In this document: one piece after another, positions 49,085 through 56,934 of the stretch
Position numbering within the stretch: position 1 is the stretch's first letter
Layout of the letters: each line of letters begins with the position of its first letter
Assembly (NCBI GenBank): GCA_015063225.1
Contig: SUSU01000001.1
Location: forward strand, 152,446-216,445
Reading direction: 5' to 3'
DNA length: 64,000 bases
Source: Thermoplasmata archaeon
GTDB taxonomy: Archaea; Thermoplasmatota; Thermoplasmata; Methanomassiliicoccales; Methanomethylophilaceae
The notes under the pieces: model-generated
The model's input: the letters and a program-made list of their open reading frames with translations, nothing else
The model's database searches: none
Told to the model about the DNA's origin: nothing
Translations under genes and position numbers: made by a program

Positions 49085-49206
49085 TTATATCGCTTGGTGC
49101 GATTGTCGGTTCGGACCCCACGGGACCAGCGTAGCCAGCGTTTCACGAGTGGGGTCTTGTCCGACCTCAGTTGTGAACCACCGCCCCTCGGTCCCGGGGC
49201 CTTTTT
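49085..49206 (+). ncRNA. candidate structured RNA with terminator
   Basis: Plus strand: TATA-like TTTATAT at 49085-49091. A long hairpin follows: GTCGG (49105-49109) plus GACCCCAC (49114-49121) pair with GTGGGGTC (49149-49156) and CCGAC (49161-49165). Then comes a stem GCCCC / GGGGC (49183-49200) and CTTTTT, a terminator-like ending. No protein-coding sense. It may be a small RNA of the element; the spacing of the TATA-like box is short, and the opposite strand cannot be excluded. Confidence 0.35.
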
Positions 49207-49630
49207 ACCTCCGCTTGCTCCTCCTCGTGCCACACCATGCACAGATTTCCACATCGTGTTCGTAGTGTTCCGTTTTGATAGTGTATGCATCGATCACATC
49301 CCTGGAACCACACTCGACACACGGCCTCCTGGCGTGTTTCGGCTGAATCAGATACTCCAGCCAGTCGGCAATATCCAAGAGGTCATCGCGTTTCACGGTG
49401 AGCTCGGGATAACCGCCGTCCAGTCTGAGTCCGCCCATATCGCGGATGCTCCCGAAACCAGTCTTCCCGAGCAGTGTGTCCACCTCGTACGCGCTGATGA
49501 AGTACCCCGTATTGCCATCGATAAAACTGGCGATCAGCCTTCCATCGGTTTCACGGTAGATCCTCACCCTCCAGCGCCCGAAGTCCCTGTAGGTCAGCAG
49601 TCTTGCCCTGTTGCTTACTCCATCCGGCAT
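49205..49630 (-). CDS. zinc-binding protein with basic tail
   Basis: A 141-residue protein: an N-terminal beta-rich domain (WRVRIYRETDGRLIASFIDGNTGYFIS), a helix (LLDIADWLEYLIQPKHARR) and a C-terminal zinc ribbon (CVECGSRDV...CAWCGTRR) ending in RRSKRR. The two CxxC pairs probably bind zinc and the tail nucleic acid. ATG 49630 was chosen because GGAG lies nine bases upstream and it avoids overlap with the previous gene. Confidence 0.6.
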   Translation of the reverse strand: MPDGVSNRARLLTYRDFGRWRVRIYRETDGRLIASFIDGNTGYFISAYEVDTLLGKTGFGSIRDMGGLRLDGGYPELTVKRDDLLDIADWLEYLIQPKHARRPCVECGSRDVIDAYTIKTEHYEHDVEICAWCGTRRSKRR

Positions 49631-49643
49631 TTTTTCCGCTCCT

Positions 49644-50045
49644 TCAGTCCATGTACGAGTAAACCACCCTGGGTTTCCCGTCGAATAATTCGCAAAGGTG
49701 ACCACCGAGGTTGAAACAAGGCCCGTAACGGGAATGACGGCGGACCCTTACGCGGAAGGGTTCCGTGGTATGGGTGCCGCTGATGGGCCATTCCTTGTAG
49801 GTGTAGTTCTGGTTGTACGGCGGGTCGAAGATGTCGACGTACTCCATCCTCTTCCTCAGTCCGACAAGCGTGACGGACTGCTGGCCGTTCAGCGCGACGA
49901 CCTCGTAGTATTCCGGGAATCCAGTGACCCCGAAATATCCTACGAAGATGTCGCCGATTTTGATTCCTTCATTCGAGTACAGACCCGAATTGGGGGAGAG
50001 CGTAATGCTCCCCTCATCAGTCGCATTCCTGTGTTTCCCGAACAT
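49644..50045 (-). CDS. hypothetical protein
   Basis: A 133-residue protein, predicted mostly beta (IKIGDIFVGYFGVTGFPEYYEVVALNGQQSVTLVGLRKRM type; HTTEPFRVRVRRHSRYGPCFNL). It looks like a small SH3-like or OB-like barrel. No motif known. It overlaps the small gene upstream by 29 bases. Confidence 0.5.
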   Translation of the reverse strand: MFGKHRNATDEGSITLSPNSGLYSNEGIKIGDIFVGYFGVTGFPEYYEVVALNGQQSVTLVGLRKRMEYVDIFDPPYNQNYTYKEWPISGTHTTEPFRVRVRRHSRYGPCFNLGGHLCELFDGKPRVVYSYMD

Positions 50046-50160
50046 TGCGATTCACTTCCTCTTCTTGTATCTCACATTCGTTATTTGCCTCGGCGACAGG
50101 CTTCACCGACAGACCCAGCATGATATGCGAGTCCTCGAGGAGCCAGTCAATTACCGTCAT
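50017..50160 (-). CDS. small acidic protein, 47 residues
   Basis: Short gene with a good ribosome site (GAGGTGGGG before ATG 50160), beginning MTVIDWLLEDSHIMLGLSV and ending in a highly charged EEEVNRNVRETQECD. It overlaps the end of the upstream gene (14 bases) and the start of the next (29 bases), the same packing as the rest of the operon. Unknown function. Confidence 0.45.
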   Translation of the reverse strand: MTVIDWLLEDSHIMLGLSVKPVAEANNECEIQEEEVNRNVRETQECD

Positions 50161-50860
50161 TTCCCCACCTCTCACGAATAATCTGTTCATCCCCGGGGCG
50201 GAACCCCACGAGGTCGATGTCCGCCTCGTCACCGAATCTGTCCGCGATTGACTCTGCCACTGAAAACAAGCGGAGTGCAAGGGCGATCAATTCGGCATGG
50301 TAGGTCCACGAACCCCCGTCGAGATAGTTCCCGTGCTCGTCGCGGAGGTCGATCCAGTGATTATCCGAGGTCAACTGGAACCTGATTCTGTCCCCGCAAG
50401 GGTCGCGAACGTCCACGCCGTTCTCATGGAGGGTATCGAGGAGATAGTCGTGGTCGATTCTGCGGATCAGAATGTTACCCGTGGGTATCGGCTCGATGTC
50501 GATGGTCGTTTCCTGACCAGTCGCCTCCACGACGGCCCCGAGGACCGTGTCGAGCCACTGGGGAGTCACCGGGAGTTTCTCGGAGGATTGTTCTGCGAAA
50601 TCGAGGATTGCACGTTCTCCCTCGATGCACCCCACACAGATGTAGGGGATTTCGCGGAGGTCCTTGTCTGGGTACTTTTTGCGATAGGTGGCGTAGGTGG
50701 CAATGTCTGAGGTGGGGACCTCGTATCCGCAACGGCGACACACTAGCCTCTCCTCGTGCAGATCGGGGTGATTCTCGGAGGGGTCATCAGGTGTCGTATG
50801 GCATTTGCAATGGCCACAATCACCGTTGCAAGGTTGACCTGGTTGTTTTTTTCTGAACAT
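50147..50860 (-). CDS. zinc-binding protein, unknown
   Basis: A 237-residue protein. The N terminus is Cys/His-rich (PCNGDCGHCKCHTT) and a second ribbon follows (CRRCGYEVP...CVGC). The rest alternates strands and helices (NILIRRIDHDYLLDTLHENG, DRIRFQLTSDNHWIDLRDEHG) with a helical end. No catalytic motif is recognised. ATG 50860 is preceded by CGATAGTGATACG, as for other first genes in this element, so it probably begins a transcript. Confidence 0.55.
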   Translation of the reverse strand: MFRKKQPGQPCNGDCGHCKCHTTPDDPSENHPDLHEERLVCRRCGYEVPTSDIATYATYRKKYPDKDLREIPYICVGCIEGERAILDFAEQSSEKLPVTPQWLDTVLGAVVEATGQETTIDIEPIPTGNILIRRIDHDYLLDTLHENGVDVRDPCGDRIRFQLTSDNHWIDLRDEHGNYLDGGSWTYHAELIALALRLFSVAESIADRFGDEADIDLVGFRPGDEQIIRERWGNDGN

Positions 50861-50879
50861 CGTATCACTATCGAATCGA

Positions 50880-51362
50880 TTAATCGTTATCAATGAACTG
50901 TTGCAGTTCGTCATCATCCGGGATGTACAGTCCCTTGTTCAGGATGCGTAGCTCGATGGTGGAATATTGCCACCCCTCGCGGACCTTCACCCCGTGCGCC
51001 CTCGCCCATTTGACAAGGGCCTCGTAACGGGAAATGGCTAGTCTGGAGCGCCCCAGGGAAATATCCTTCGCCTCCTCTGGAGAGGACGCATAGATGAGGC
51101 GGCTCTTCGGGATCCATTTCTCCACGTGCATGAAATTCTCCCCTTCCCCGTATATGCCGATGTCCCTCTCGGTACGGTAGAAAACGACCTTGGCGAGGAT
51201 TGCCTTCTCGGTCTCGTGGATGATTTCCTGTACCCCGTAGCTCAATTTGAAGTAGGTGGGTACTCTATAGTAACGGTTGGATCCGAAGGCGATGTTGTTG
51301 TCTGCCCAGTACCTCTCGATGTAGATTCCCAGGGGGGACACCTCATAATCACGGTCGGACAT
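50880..51362 (-). CDS. hypothetical protein
   Basis: A 160-residue protein starting MSDRDYEVSPLGIYIERYW. It has mixed alpha/beta character (QEIIHETEKAILAKVVFYRTE, ARSRLAISRYEALVKWARAHGVKV in part) and an acidic end. Its ATG shares a base with the stop of the methyltransferase-like gene (TGATG), so it is co-translated. No family known. Confidence 0.55.
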   Translation of the reverse strand: MSDRDYEVSPLGIYIERYWADNNIAFGSNRYYRVPTYFKLSYGVQEIIHETEKAILAKVVFYRTERDIGIYGEGENFMHVEKWIPKSRLIYASSPEEAKDISLGRSRLAISRYEALVKWARAHGVKVREGWQYSTIELRILNKGLYIPDDDELQQFIDND

Positions 51363-52372
51363 CAGTACCCCTCGCAGACGATCACGTTTCCGAAGACGCG
51401 GACATTCTCGGGGCCGAACACCTCGTAGCACAGGGGCAGATAGTCCTTCAACCTCTGACCGCGCTGGTATCTGCCACGTCCAGTCGGACCGGGTTTTTTG
51501 GCCTCATAGACCGTGATGAGCGTCGCATCCGCGATTTTCTTCGCAAGGTTCAGGAGGTCGATTATGTTCTCCCGTTCCTTTATGACGTTGAGGACGTTCG
51601 ACAGTATGGCCGTGTCATACACGCCCGTGAGAGCCATGTCGTTGATGTCCTTGGGATAATTGAAAGGGTCGCGCGGAGTCACGTTCGCGTACATCATGCC
51701 CACGGTCTGATTGAAATACCTGGGAACCCCAGCGGCCAGGTCGATGACCTGTTTGCCAGCGATGTACCTGTCCACGACCCAGCCGATGTTGTATATCCTC
51801 GGCGGGGTCCTGGAGTTAATCGAGGTCGCGTCGGAGGGGTACTGCTGATCGACATTGTTGTAACGCTTGATTTCGGATGGCGTCAGATGTACCCCGTTCT
51901 TCTTGTTACGCAGGGGGATGTTCGCCTCACGGAGCCTCTCCTCCCAGAAACTCTGGTATCCGATTCTGTTCGAGTACTTGTGGCGGATGTCCTCGGTTGC
52001 CTTCGACCTCTGGCGGGCCTTCTCGACATCGAACCCGGAATAATCCGGATCCACAAACGTTTCTTTCATGTGGTAGATCTGGGGGTTCTTCTTCATCGGG
52101 ATGATACGGCGGGGAGGGTTCCCGTCCCATCCGTCGATGTCAAAAACGTAGGAATCCCCCACCACTGGCTCGGGGGCGGAGTTGAAATCGGGGGAGTCTA
52201 TGAGGGAAAGCGTTCCCTTCATCGAGTCGTATTTGATGACCTCGAACGGGATTCCTTCACTGTCCGCATAGGATGTTATGTCGCGGAACACACCCGCGTA
52301 ACCGGGAGCCGCCTTGAGCAGCTCCGCGATGTTCGAGCGGTGGACATAGTAGCAGTCGCCTACCTTCTTCAT
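51362..52372 (-). CDS. class I SAM-dependent methyltransferase-like protein
   Basis: A 336-residue protein. Residues 1-110 are unrecognised. Residues about 195-336 look like a class I methyltransferase fold: VIDLAAGVPRYF as a modified motif I, VYDTAILSNVLNVIKERENIIDLLNLAKKI as motif IV-V, and a late TLITVYEAKK strand with the phage-type GRGRYQRGQRLKDYLPLCYEVF segment. Similar domains occur in phage-encoded modification genes. Target unknown; the motif I glycines are fewer than usual, so activity is uncertain. Confidence 0.6.
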   Translation of the reverse strand: MKKVGDCYYVHRSNIAELLKAAPGYAGVFRDITSYADSEGIPFEVIKYDSMKGTLSLIDSPDFNSAPEPVVGDSYVFDIDGWDGNPPRRIIPMKKNPQIYHMKETFVDPDYSGFDVEKARQRSKATEDIRHKYSNRIGYQSFWEERLREANIPLRNKKNGVHLTPSEIKRYNNVDQQYPSDATSINSRTPPRIYNIGWVVDRYIAGKQVIDLAAGVPRYFNQTVGMMYANVTPRDPFNYPKDINDMALTGVYDTAILSNVLNVIKERENIIDLLNLAKKIADATLITVYEAKKPGPTGRGRYQRGQRLKDYLPLCYEVFGPENVRVFGNVIVCEGY

Positions 52373-52759
52373 TCATGCACCCCTGTAACTGTTGAAGAGA
52401 ACCGTTTTGGTCGCCTTCATATCATTGACGGACCGCCTCAGAAATGCCCGGTCCATCATGTCATGGAAACCCCCGAGACCGCAGATCCGGAGGGCGAACT
52501 TCTTGCCGACCTCTTTGGCGACCTTGCATTTCAGATCGCGAATGCTCTCCCATCCGTGGACACACAATATCCCGGATGCGATGGGGGACCCATCGGAGAT
52601 GCTGAAGGAACGGTAATCTATCGGAATCTTGCCGTTGCACGTGTCCATCGGCGACAGCGAGAGCCTGACCGTCGCAGAGGAATCGTCCGAGATGAACCAG
52701 CCCTTCCACCTCTCCTCACCCTCCACTGGGGCCTCGAGATAGTCGTGGCCGTCAAACAT
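52373..52759 (-). CDS. hypothetical protein
   Basis: A 128-residue protein: beta-rich first half (WKGWFISDDSSATVRLSLSPM, YRSFSISDGSPIASGILCV), helical second half (WESIRDLKCKVAKEVGKKFALRICG). ATG 52759 follows CGGAGGAATACG, a strong ribosome site, so the longer upstream start is rejected. Its stop abuts the next gene's ATG. Confidence 0.55.
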   Translation of the reverse strand: MFDGHDYLEAPVEGEERWKGWFISDDSSATVRLSLSPMDTCNGKIPIDYRSFSISDGSPIASGILCVHGWESIRDLKCKVAKEVGKKFALRICGLGGFHDMMDRAFLRRSVNDMKATKTVLFNSYRGA

Positions 52760-53102
52760 CGTATTCCTCCGAGAGTATCTCCGCGAGTTCATCCGCGTCT
52801 ATCTCCCCGACCATGTCGGGCCACAGATGGATGATTTTCTCGTAGACCACGGGGCGGACATCGTCATCGAGGTCGTTGTCCTCGAGGACGGCATCGGTAA
52901 CGAAGTTCACCATGTCCGGGGATGATGCGAATGCCATGATGAAACCAGCCAGCGCGGACACGTTATCATCGAATCCGCGACCGCTACGGCTCGCCTTCAC
53001 CCACTGACGCATCGTTCCGTTCTCATCGAAATACTCCAAAAGATACGATTCTGCGTCCATCAACTCGATTTCGACAGGGATAGTGACAGTGATTGTAGTC
53101 AT
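52752..53102 (-). CDS. hypothetical acidic protein
   Basis: A 116-residue acidic protein, N-terminal strand (TTITVTIPVEIELMD) followed by helices (NVSALAGFIMAFASSPDMVNFVTDAVL, ADELAEILSEEYDV). No recognised domain. Overlaps the next gene by eight bases. Confidence 0.55.
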   Translation of the reverse strand: MTTITVTIPVEIELMDAESYLLEYFDENGTMRQWVKASRSGRGFDDNVSALAGFIMAFASSPDMVNFVTDAVLEDNDLDDDVRPVVYEKIIHLWPDMVGEIDADELAEILSEEYDV

Positions 53103-53103
53103 T

Positions 53104-53346
53104 TCAACGACCTCTGTATTTGATTACCTCGATCCGGCGGAAATGAAACGAGCCGTCGTTCCAGTTCAGCCTAATTTCGACGTCCCTCTTCTTCTCCTTC
53201 GCCTTCTTGGTCGCGAGGTCTTTGACCTCGCGGTATTCCCCGTAATGAAGAGCCTGGTCCACCCTCTGCCCCGAGGGGGTGTAGTGGAACGTATAGTAGG
53301 GACGTACCGGGGAGGGGGACTTCACCTTGTAGCGAAACTCAATCAT
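53104..53346 (-). CDS. small basic protein
   Basis: An 80-residue basic protein with strands and one Lys-rich helix (VKDLATKKAKEKKRDVEIRL) ending in KYRGR, a short form of the tail common in this element. It overlaps the upstream gene by four bases. Function unknown; nucleic-acid binding is plausible from charge. Confidence 0.55.
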   Translation of the reverse strand: MIEFRYKVKSPSPVRPYYTFHYTPSGQRVDQALHYGEYREVKDLATKKAKEKKRDVEIRLNWNDGSFHFRRIEVIKYRGR

Positions 53347-53591
53347 CTGCTGACGCCTCCGCGATAAGCGTTCGTGATTGCGAAGGAATCAGCCAGTGCC
53401 CCCTCGAGATTGAAATCATAACCGCCGAGGTCCGCCATGTAGTTGAGATAGCTGACAACGATATGGTGGATCGATTTCTCCCTCGGATATTTGAGTCCGA
53501 AGAGGTCGATTGCACGTCTGATGATACCAGCATCGCCCCCGTCCCTCCGACGTAGGTCGGGCAACAGACGGTAGTACGGGGTCGGGTTCAT
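53343..53591 (-). CDS. hypothetical protein
   Basis: An 82-residue protein (PYYRLLPDLRRRDGGDAGII, then HHIVVSYLNYMADLGGYDFN) ending YRGGVSR. ATG 53591 overlaps the upstream stop by one base (TGATG); the longer frame above it is a shadow of the membrane-protein gene. Unknown function. Confidence 0.5.
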   Translation of the reverse strand: MNPTPYYRLLPDLRRRDGGDAGIIRRAIDLFGLKYPREKSIHHIVVSYLNYMADLGGYDFNLEGALADSFAITNAYRGGVSR

Positions 53592-53809
53592 CAGAAGGCC
53601 CCCACCCATATCGTGGCTAGAGCTGCAACGACCCAGGCAACACCCTTGCGATAGTGACCCGTCTTGATAGCGATGATGGATCCGATAATCTCCCCGGACA
53701 GGACCAGAGTCAGCCAATGTTCTTTCGCCCATTCGATGTACGGGAGAACCTGATCTATGATGGAACGGGCTTCCTCGATGTCTTGGGTGTCTATGTCCGT
53801 CGGTTGCAT
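53591..53809 (-). CDS. small membrane protein
   Basis: A 72-residue protein with one or two hydrophobic helices (HWLTLVLSGEIIGSIIAIK and GVAWVVAALATIWVGAF) after an acidic N terminus (PTDIDTQDIEEARSII). ATG 53809 follows GATAGTGATTGT, the same start context as at 50860 and 47348, suggesting a transcript start here. Possibly a virion or holin-like membrane protein, but nothing proves this. Confidence 0.5.
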   Translation of the reverse strand: MQPTDIDTQDIEEARSIIDQVLPYIEWAKEHWLTLVLSGEIIGSIIAIKTGHYRKGVAWVVAALATIWVGAF

Positions 53810-53852
53810 ACAATCACTATCGTTTCCGTTATTCATTAGTTTGTCGCCTGAA

Positions 53853-54107
53853 TCACTCAATCGGGACATCGAGGGCGACGAGGGTGGAGATTCCGAGTAT
53901 GATTAATGCGAGGTCGATGACCAGTGCGAAGAAGAAACCGAAGGCCGTACCACGGGCCCAGGTGTAGTTACCGCCCTGGATCATACCCACGATGAACATG
54001 ACCACGATTACGAGGAACCCTATAGTGGGTGCGAAAAGGGAGATCAGCATATTGATTAGCGCGGCCCCCTTCTCCTGTGTGGACATGAAACCGAACATCC
54101 GAGTCAC
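53853..54107 (-). CDS. small two-helix membrane protein
   Basis: An 84-residue protein with two long hydrophobic segments (LINMLISLFAPTIGFLVIVVMFIVG and GFFFALVIDLALIILGISTLVAL) joined by a polar loop with Trp-Ala-Arg. It overlaps the upstream gene by four bases. Size and topology recall small virion membrane or pilin-like proteins, but no family is recognised. Confidence 0.55.
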   Translation of the reverse strand: MTRMFGFMSTQEKGAALINMLISLFAPTIGFLVIVVMFIVGMIQGGNYTWARGTAFGFFFALVIDLALIILGISTLVALDVPIE

Positions 54108-54409
54108 CGCCTACCGAACATCTGATCCCAGCATTCTGGGCAGATGTGCGACTTGAGAATCTCCCTGTACCCTGGCGGGATACCTGGCATCGCGTCCTGG
54201 ATTAGCATCTCCCTGTGTAACCAGCGATTGTATCTGTCCTCGTCCAAAAGGAACAGGAACTCGCGTCCGCAGTAGTCACATTCGGACCAGCCACATTCCA
54301 AAGACTCGATGTTGTCGTCCACGAGAGTGGCGGCGGGGGGGTCGTACCCCTCCTCGAGGACATGGGCCTGTGCCCAGCGCCTCAGCTCTTCCTTCGATTT
54401 CATTCTCAT
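54104..54409 (-). CDS. zinc-binding protein
   Basis: A 101-residue protein with two Cys pairs around a helical insert (CDYCGREFLFLL...HICPECWDQMF), likely one zinc site, and a short basic end FGRR. It overlaps the adenine methylase gene by four bases. Confidence 0.6.
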   Translation of the reverse strand: MRMKSKEELRRWAQAHVLEEGYDPPAATLVDDNIESLECGWSECDYCGREFLFLLDEDRYNRWLHREMLIQDAMPGIPPGYREILKSHICPECWDQMFGRR

Positions 54410-55296
54410 TTCCTCCTGAGTATGCCCTTGCGGGCCTTCTTGGGTTTTTTCTTGTAGTTGCGGATCACGTACTCGTAGGTCTTACCGCGCCCGGACGCCT
54501 TCGGAGAAATCCCCGTCGCGGACTCGATTCTATCGAGTTTGTAGCCACCGTAGTGACGCGGGAAGAACTTGGTGTCGTAGGAGTTAGACTCCATGAGCTT
54601 GGCTCCCCTCTTGTCGGCCGCACGGAAGTGTTTGGCGAGTTCGATCTGCTCGGGTTCATCGAATCCCTGGCTGGAGTACCCAGCGAAGGTCCCGTAGTAC
54701 GGGGGGTCCAGGTACACGAAGGATTTCTTACCGCTGGCCTTGGTCATGATGTTCGGGTAGTCCCCGCTCTTCATCTCCACGCCCTTGAGCATCTCGGAGA
54801 CCTCGAGGATGTTGTCCGTGTCGATGACGAACCTGTCCTTCTTCCCCCAGGAAACGTTGAAGTCCCCGTTTTTGTTGACACGGTAGAGGCCGTTGATGTC
54901 CGTCCTGTTAAGGAATATGAACAGCGCGGCCCTCAGAACCTTGCGCTTGCCATCGCCACGAATGTGGTTGTAGGTCTCCCTGGCCCCGTAGAAGTACCCC
55001 TCGCGCCCCCCCTCATCGAAGGAATCATACTCGCGCTGGAATGTCTCAAGCAACTGGATGAGTTTCTTGGGTTGGTCGCGGATGACCTCGTACATATTGA
55101 TGAGTTCCCCGTTGATGTCGTTGATCGTGACATTCTTCGGACCGAAACGTTCGATGACCTCGAGGAGGACCGAGCCACCTCCGACGAACGGCTCGTAGTA
55201 GTCCTCGATCTTGTCGGGGAATCTTTTGGTAAGAGCGGGCATGATACGGGATTTGCCCCCGGCCCACTTCACGACGGGTTTCACCACGTTCCTCAC
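54406..55296 (-). CDS. DNA adenine-N6 methyltransferase (D12/Dam class)
   Basis: A 296-residue enzyme of the Dam/DpnM class. It has KWAGGKSRIMPAL near the N terminus, SAM-binding FVGGGSVLLEV (37-47), TINDINGELINMY, helical recognition region, LNRTDINGLYRVNKNGDFNV, catalytic DPPY (197-200) and GYSSQGFDEPEQIELA. It methylates adenine N6 in a short DNA site, probably GATC-like or similar by family. The last 20 residues form a basic tail (YKKKPKKARKGILRRK), not usual for the family but shared across the element. Overlaps both neighbours by four bases. Confidence 0.92.
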   Translation of the reverse strand: MRNVVKPVVKWAGGKSRIMPALTKRFPDKIEDYYEPFVGGGSVLLEVIERFGPKNVTINDINGELINMYEVIRDQPKKLIQLLETFQREYDSFDEGGREGYFYGARETYNHIRGDGKRKVLRAALFIFLNRTDINGLYRVNKNGDFNVSWGKKDRFVIDTDNILEVSEMLKGVEMKSGDYPNIMTKASGKKSFVYLDPPYYGTFAGYSSQGFDEPEQIELAKHFRAADKRGAKLMESNSYDTKFFPRHYGGYKLDRIESATGISPKASGRGKTYEYVIRNYKKKPKKARKGILRRK

Positions 55297-55835
55297 CAGC
55301 GCCTTTTCCCTTTGACGGACCTGGTCCTGGTGACCTCTACGCCACCGAATAGGAGACTGTCACCGACCCTCTGCTCGCGAACCATTTTCGCCCGTCTGAA
55401 ACTGTCACTGTAGTGGGGTAGCTGTACGGCCTGGAGCATCTCATCATATCCGACATCTGGACCACCTTCCACGGAATACCTCCGTTCATCGAACCCCCCC
55501 TTACGTACGGGCGCGAAATCCCTGACCGTCCGCCTCCACTCAAGAGCGAGCTCGTTGGTCGTAGGAGAGAGGAGGTCCAGGTACGACACGGGCATATCGT
55601 AGCAGGGTGGACCCATAGTCTCGTCCATGAACTTCAGATACACTATATTCGGATCGGTCTGAATCAACACGACAAGGGCGAAAACGGTCTTTCCGTTGTC
55701 ATAGACACCATAGTAGACGTTGCCCTTGATGGTGTCACGGATGCAAGTGGCATCCAACTGACTGCGAATGAGGTCTTTTTTCTCGGCGGTAGACCTCTCC
55801 GAGAAATGGTAGTAAGGGATTCCGTCCCATCCCAT
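55293..55835 (-). CDS. MGWDG-family protein, copy 2 (phage/plasmid DUF6927-like)
   Basis: A 180-residue protein with N-terminal MGWDGIPYYHFSERSTAEKK, GNVYYGVYDNGKTVFALVVL, DETMGPPCYDMPVSYLDLLSP and a C-terminal basic tail RTRSVKGKRRW. It is a tandem duplicate of the next gene upstream. The MGW start, a conserved MGP-x-Y-D-x-P core and a small size match a family common on phages and plasmids that I know as DUF6927 (name from memory). Function unknown. Confidence 0.65.
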   Translation of the reverse strand: MGWDGIPYYHFSERSTAEKKDLIRSQLDATCIRDTIKGNVYYGVYDNGKTVFALVVLIQTDPNIVYLKFMDETMGPPCYDMPVSYLDLLSPTTNELALEWRRTVRDFAPVRKGGFDERRYSVEGGPDVGYDEMLQAVQLPHYSDSFRRAKMVREQRVGDSLLFGGVEVTRTRSVKGKRRW

Positions 55836-56380
55836 CAGAGTCCCCTCCTTTTCCCTTTGGTATTCTTAGTCCTGGTGACTTCCCATCCGTTGATTCTGAG
55901 CCTACCGCCGACCTTCTGTTCGCGGATCAGTTTCTTGCGTCTGTAACCGTCCGCGTAGGCACCCAGTCCCAGGGACCCCATCATCTCGTTGTATCCCATA
56001 TCGGGACCACCGCCCACGGAGTACCTCCTGTCGTCGAATTTCACCTTGGGGACCGATGCCTTCGCCCTGACCTTCTCCCTCCACTCGCGCGAGTAGTCGT
56101 TCGCGGGGGGTGAGAGGAGGTCCAGGTACGACACGGGCATATCGTAGTAGTAGGGGCCCATGTCCTCGCTCATGTGCTTGAGGTAGACCATGTCCGGATC
56201 CGTTTGGATGAGCGTGACCAGTGCGAAGACCTCGCGCCCGTTGTCGTACACCCCGTAGTACACGTTGCCTCTGATGGTGTCGCGGAGGCACGGGAATCCG
56301 ACCTCGTTGCGGATGAACTCCTTCTTGTCTGCCGTCGACCACTCGGAGAAACGGTGGCAGGGGATTCCGTCCCATCCCAT
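55835..56380 (-). CDS. MGWDG-family protein, copy 1 (phage/plasmid DUF6927-like)
   Basis: A 181-residue paralogue of the following gene: MGWDGIPCHRFSEWSTADKK, GNVYYGVYDNGREVFALVTL, EDMGPYYYDMPVSYLDLLSP, tail RTKNTKGKRRGL. The two copies are joined by TGATGG, where the stop of one overlaps the start of the next. The first six to seven tail codons are best conserved with the core, so the tail is part of the duplicated unit. Confidence 0.65.
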   Translation of the reverse strand: MGWDGIPCHRFSEWSTADKKEFIRNEVGFPCLRDTIRGNVYYGVYDNGREVFALVTLIQTDPDMVYLKHMSEDMGPYYYDMPVSYLDLLSPPANDYSREWREKVRAKASVPKVKFDDRRYSVGGGPDMGYNEMMGSLGLGAYADGYRRKKLIREQKVGGRLRINGWEVTRTKNTKGKRRGL

Positions 56381-56424
56381 CAGAGTCCCCTCCTTTTCCT
56401 CTTGATTTCGTTCTCGATGTGCAT
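56380..56424 (-). pseudogene. remnant C-terminal tail of a deleted MGWDG-family copy (14-codon leader ORF)
   Basis: ATG 56424 opens a 14-codon frame MHIENEIKRKRRGL whose last codons and stop (KRRGL, TGATGG) match the end of copy 1 exactly in form. It looks like the leftover 3' end of a third tandem copy now fused to the operon's start region. It may also act as a leader peptide that couples translation. Confidence 0.5.
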
Positions 56425-56440
56425 ATCGTCACCTACTTTT

Positions 56441-56458
56441 GAAACGGTTTTTCGTTAG
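56441..56458 (-). promoter_or_regulatory. shared element motif upstream of the MGWDG/adenine methylase operon
   Basis: Minus strand CTAACGAAAAACCGTTTC, matching the motif of 48909-48923 and 60660-60674, about 17 bases before the leader ATG. AGGTGACG serves as ribosome site. Confidence 0.5.
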
Positions 56459-56668
56459 TTATGGTTTGTGAGTGTCGTCTGTCGTCCCGATTACCTCGGT
56501 ATGCTCGTACCCGTAGTGGTCCTCCACGGTGAGGACGTGGCCGCATCCAGGACAGTTGACCTTCCATGTCTTAATCACGGATCCATCGGGGGATTCCCTG
56601 ATTCTGGGGTCATCCATACTGTGGGTGAACCTCTCACCGCAGAGGGGACATCCGAGGACATCGGCCAT
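56459..56668 (-). CDS. small zinc-ribbon protein
   Basis: A 69-residue protein with two CxxC pairs (GCPLCGERF and NCPGCGHVL) separated by about 25 residues. Last gene of the operon that begins at 60641; its end runs into the motif of the next operon. Likely a zinc-bound nucleic-acid or protein adaptor. Confidence 0.6.
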   Translation of the reverse strand: MADVLGCPLCGERFTHSMDDPRIRESPDGSVIKTWKVNCPGCGHVLTVEDHYGYEHTEVIGTTDDTHKP

Positions 56669-56934
56669 CAGCGGGACCTCTTCTTACTTCTGATGTTGCG
56701 ACTTTTGGGTTCTGGGTACCATGAACGGATCTGACCCAGTATGCCCTCCAGCTCGGTCGGCTCGGGGTCGTAGCGCCCATCGTGGAAAAACACCTCGACG
56801 TCCTTGAATCTGCAACCGCACTGGGGACAGTCGATGATGAATATCCTGTCGATACGGTTGCCATCGAGGGGGTCCTCACGAATACCGTAGTCCCCGTACT
56901 CGCAAGGGTTCCCGCACCTGGGACAGAACGGCAT
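56668..56934 (-). CDS. small zinc-ribbon protein with basic tail
   Basis: An 88-residue protein with paired CxxC motifs (FCPRCGNPCEYG and DCPQCGCRF), a helix (ELEGILGQIRSWY) and the tail KSRNIRSKKRSR. Same plan as its neighbours. It overlaps the downstream gene start by one base. Confidence 0.6.
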   Translation of the reverse strand: MPFCPRCGNPCEYGDYGIREDPLDGNRIDRIFIIDCPQCGCRFKDVEVFFHDGRYDPEPTELEGILGQIRSWYPEPKSRNIRSKKRSR

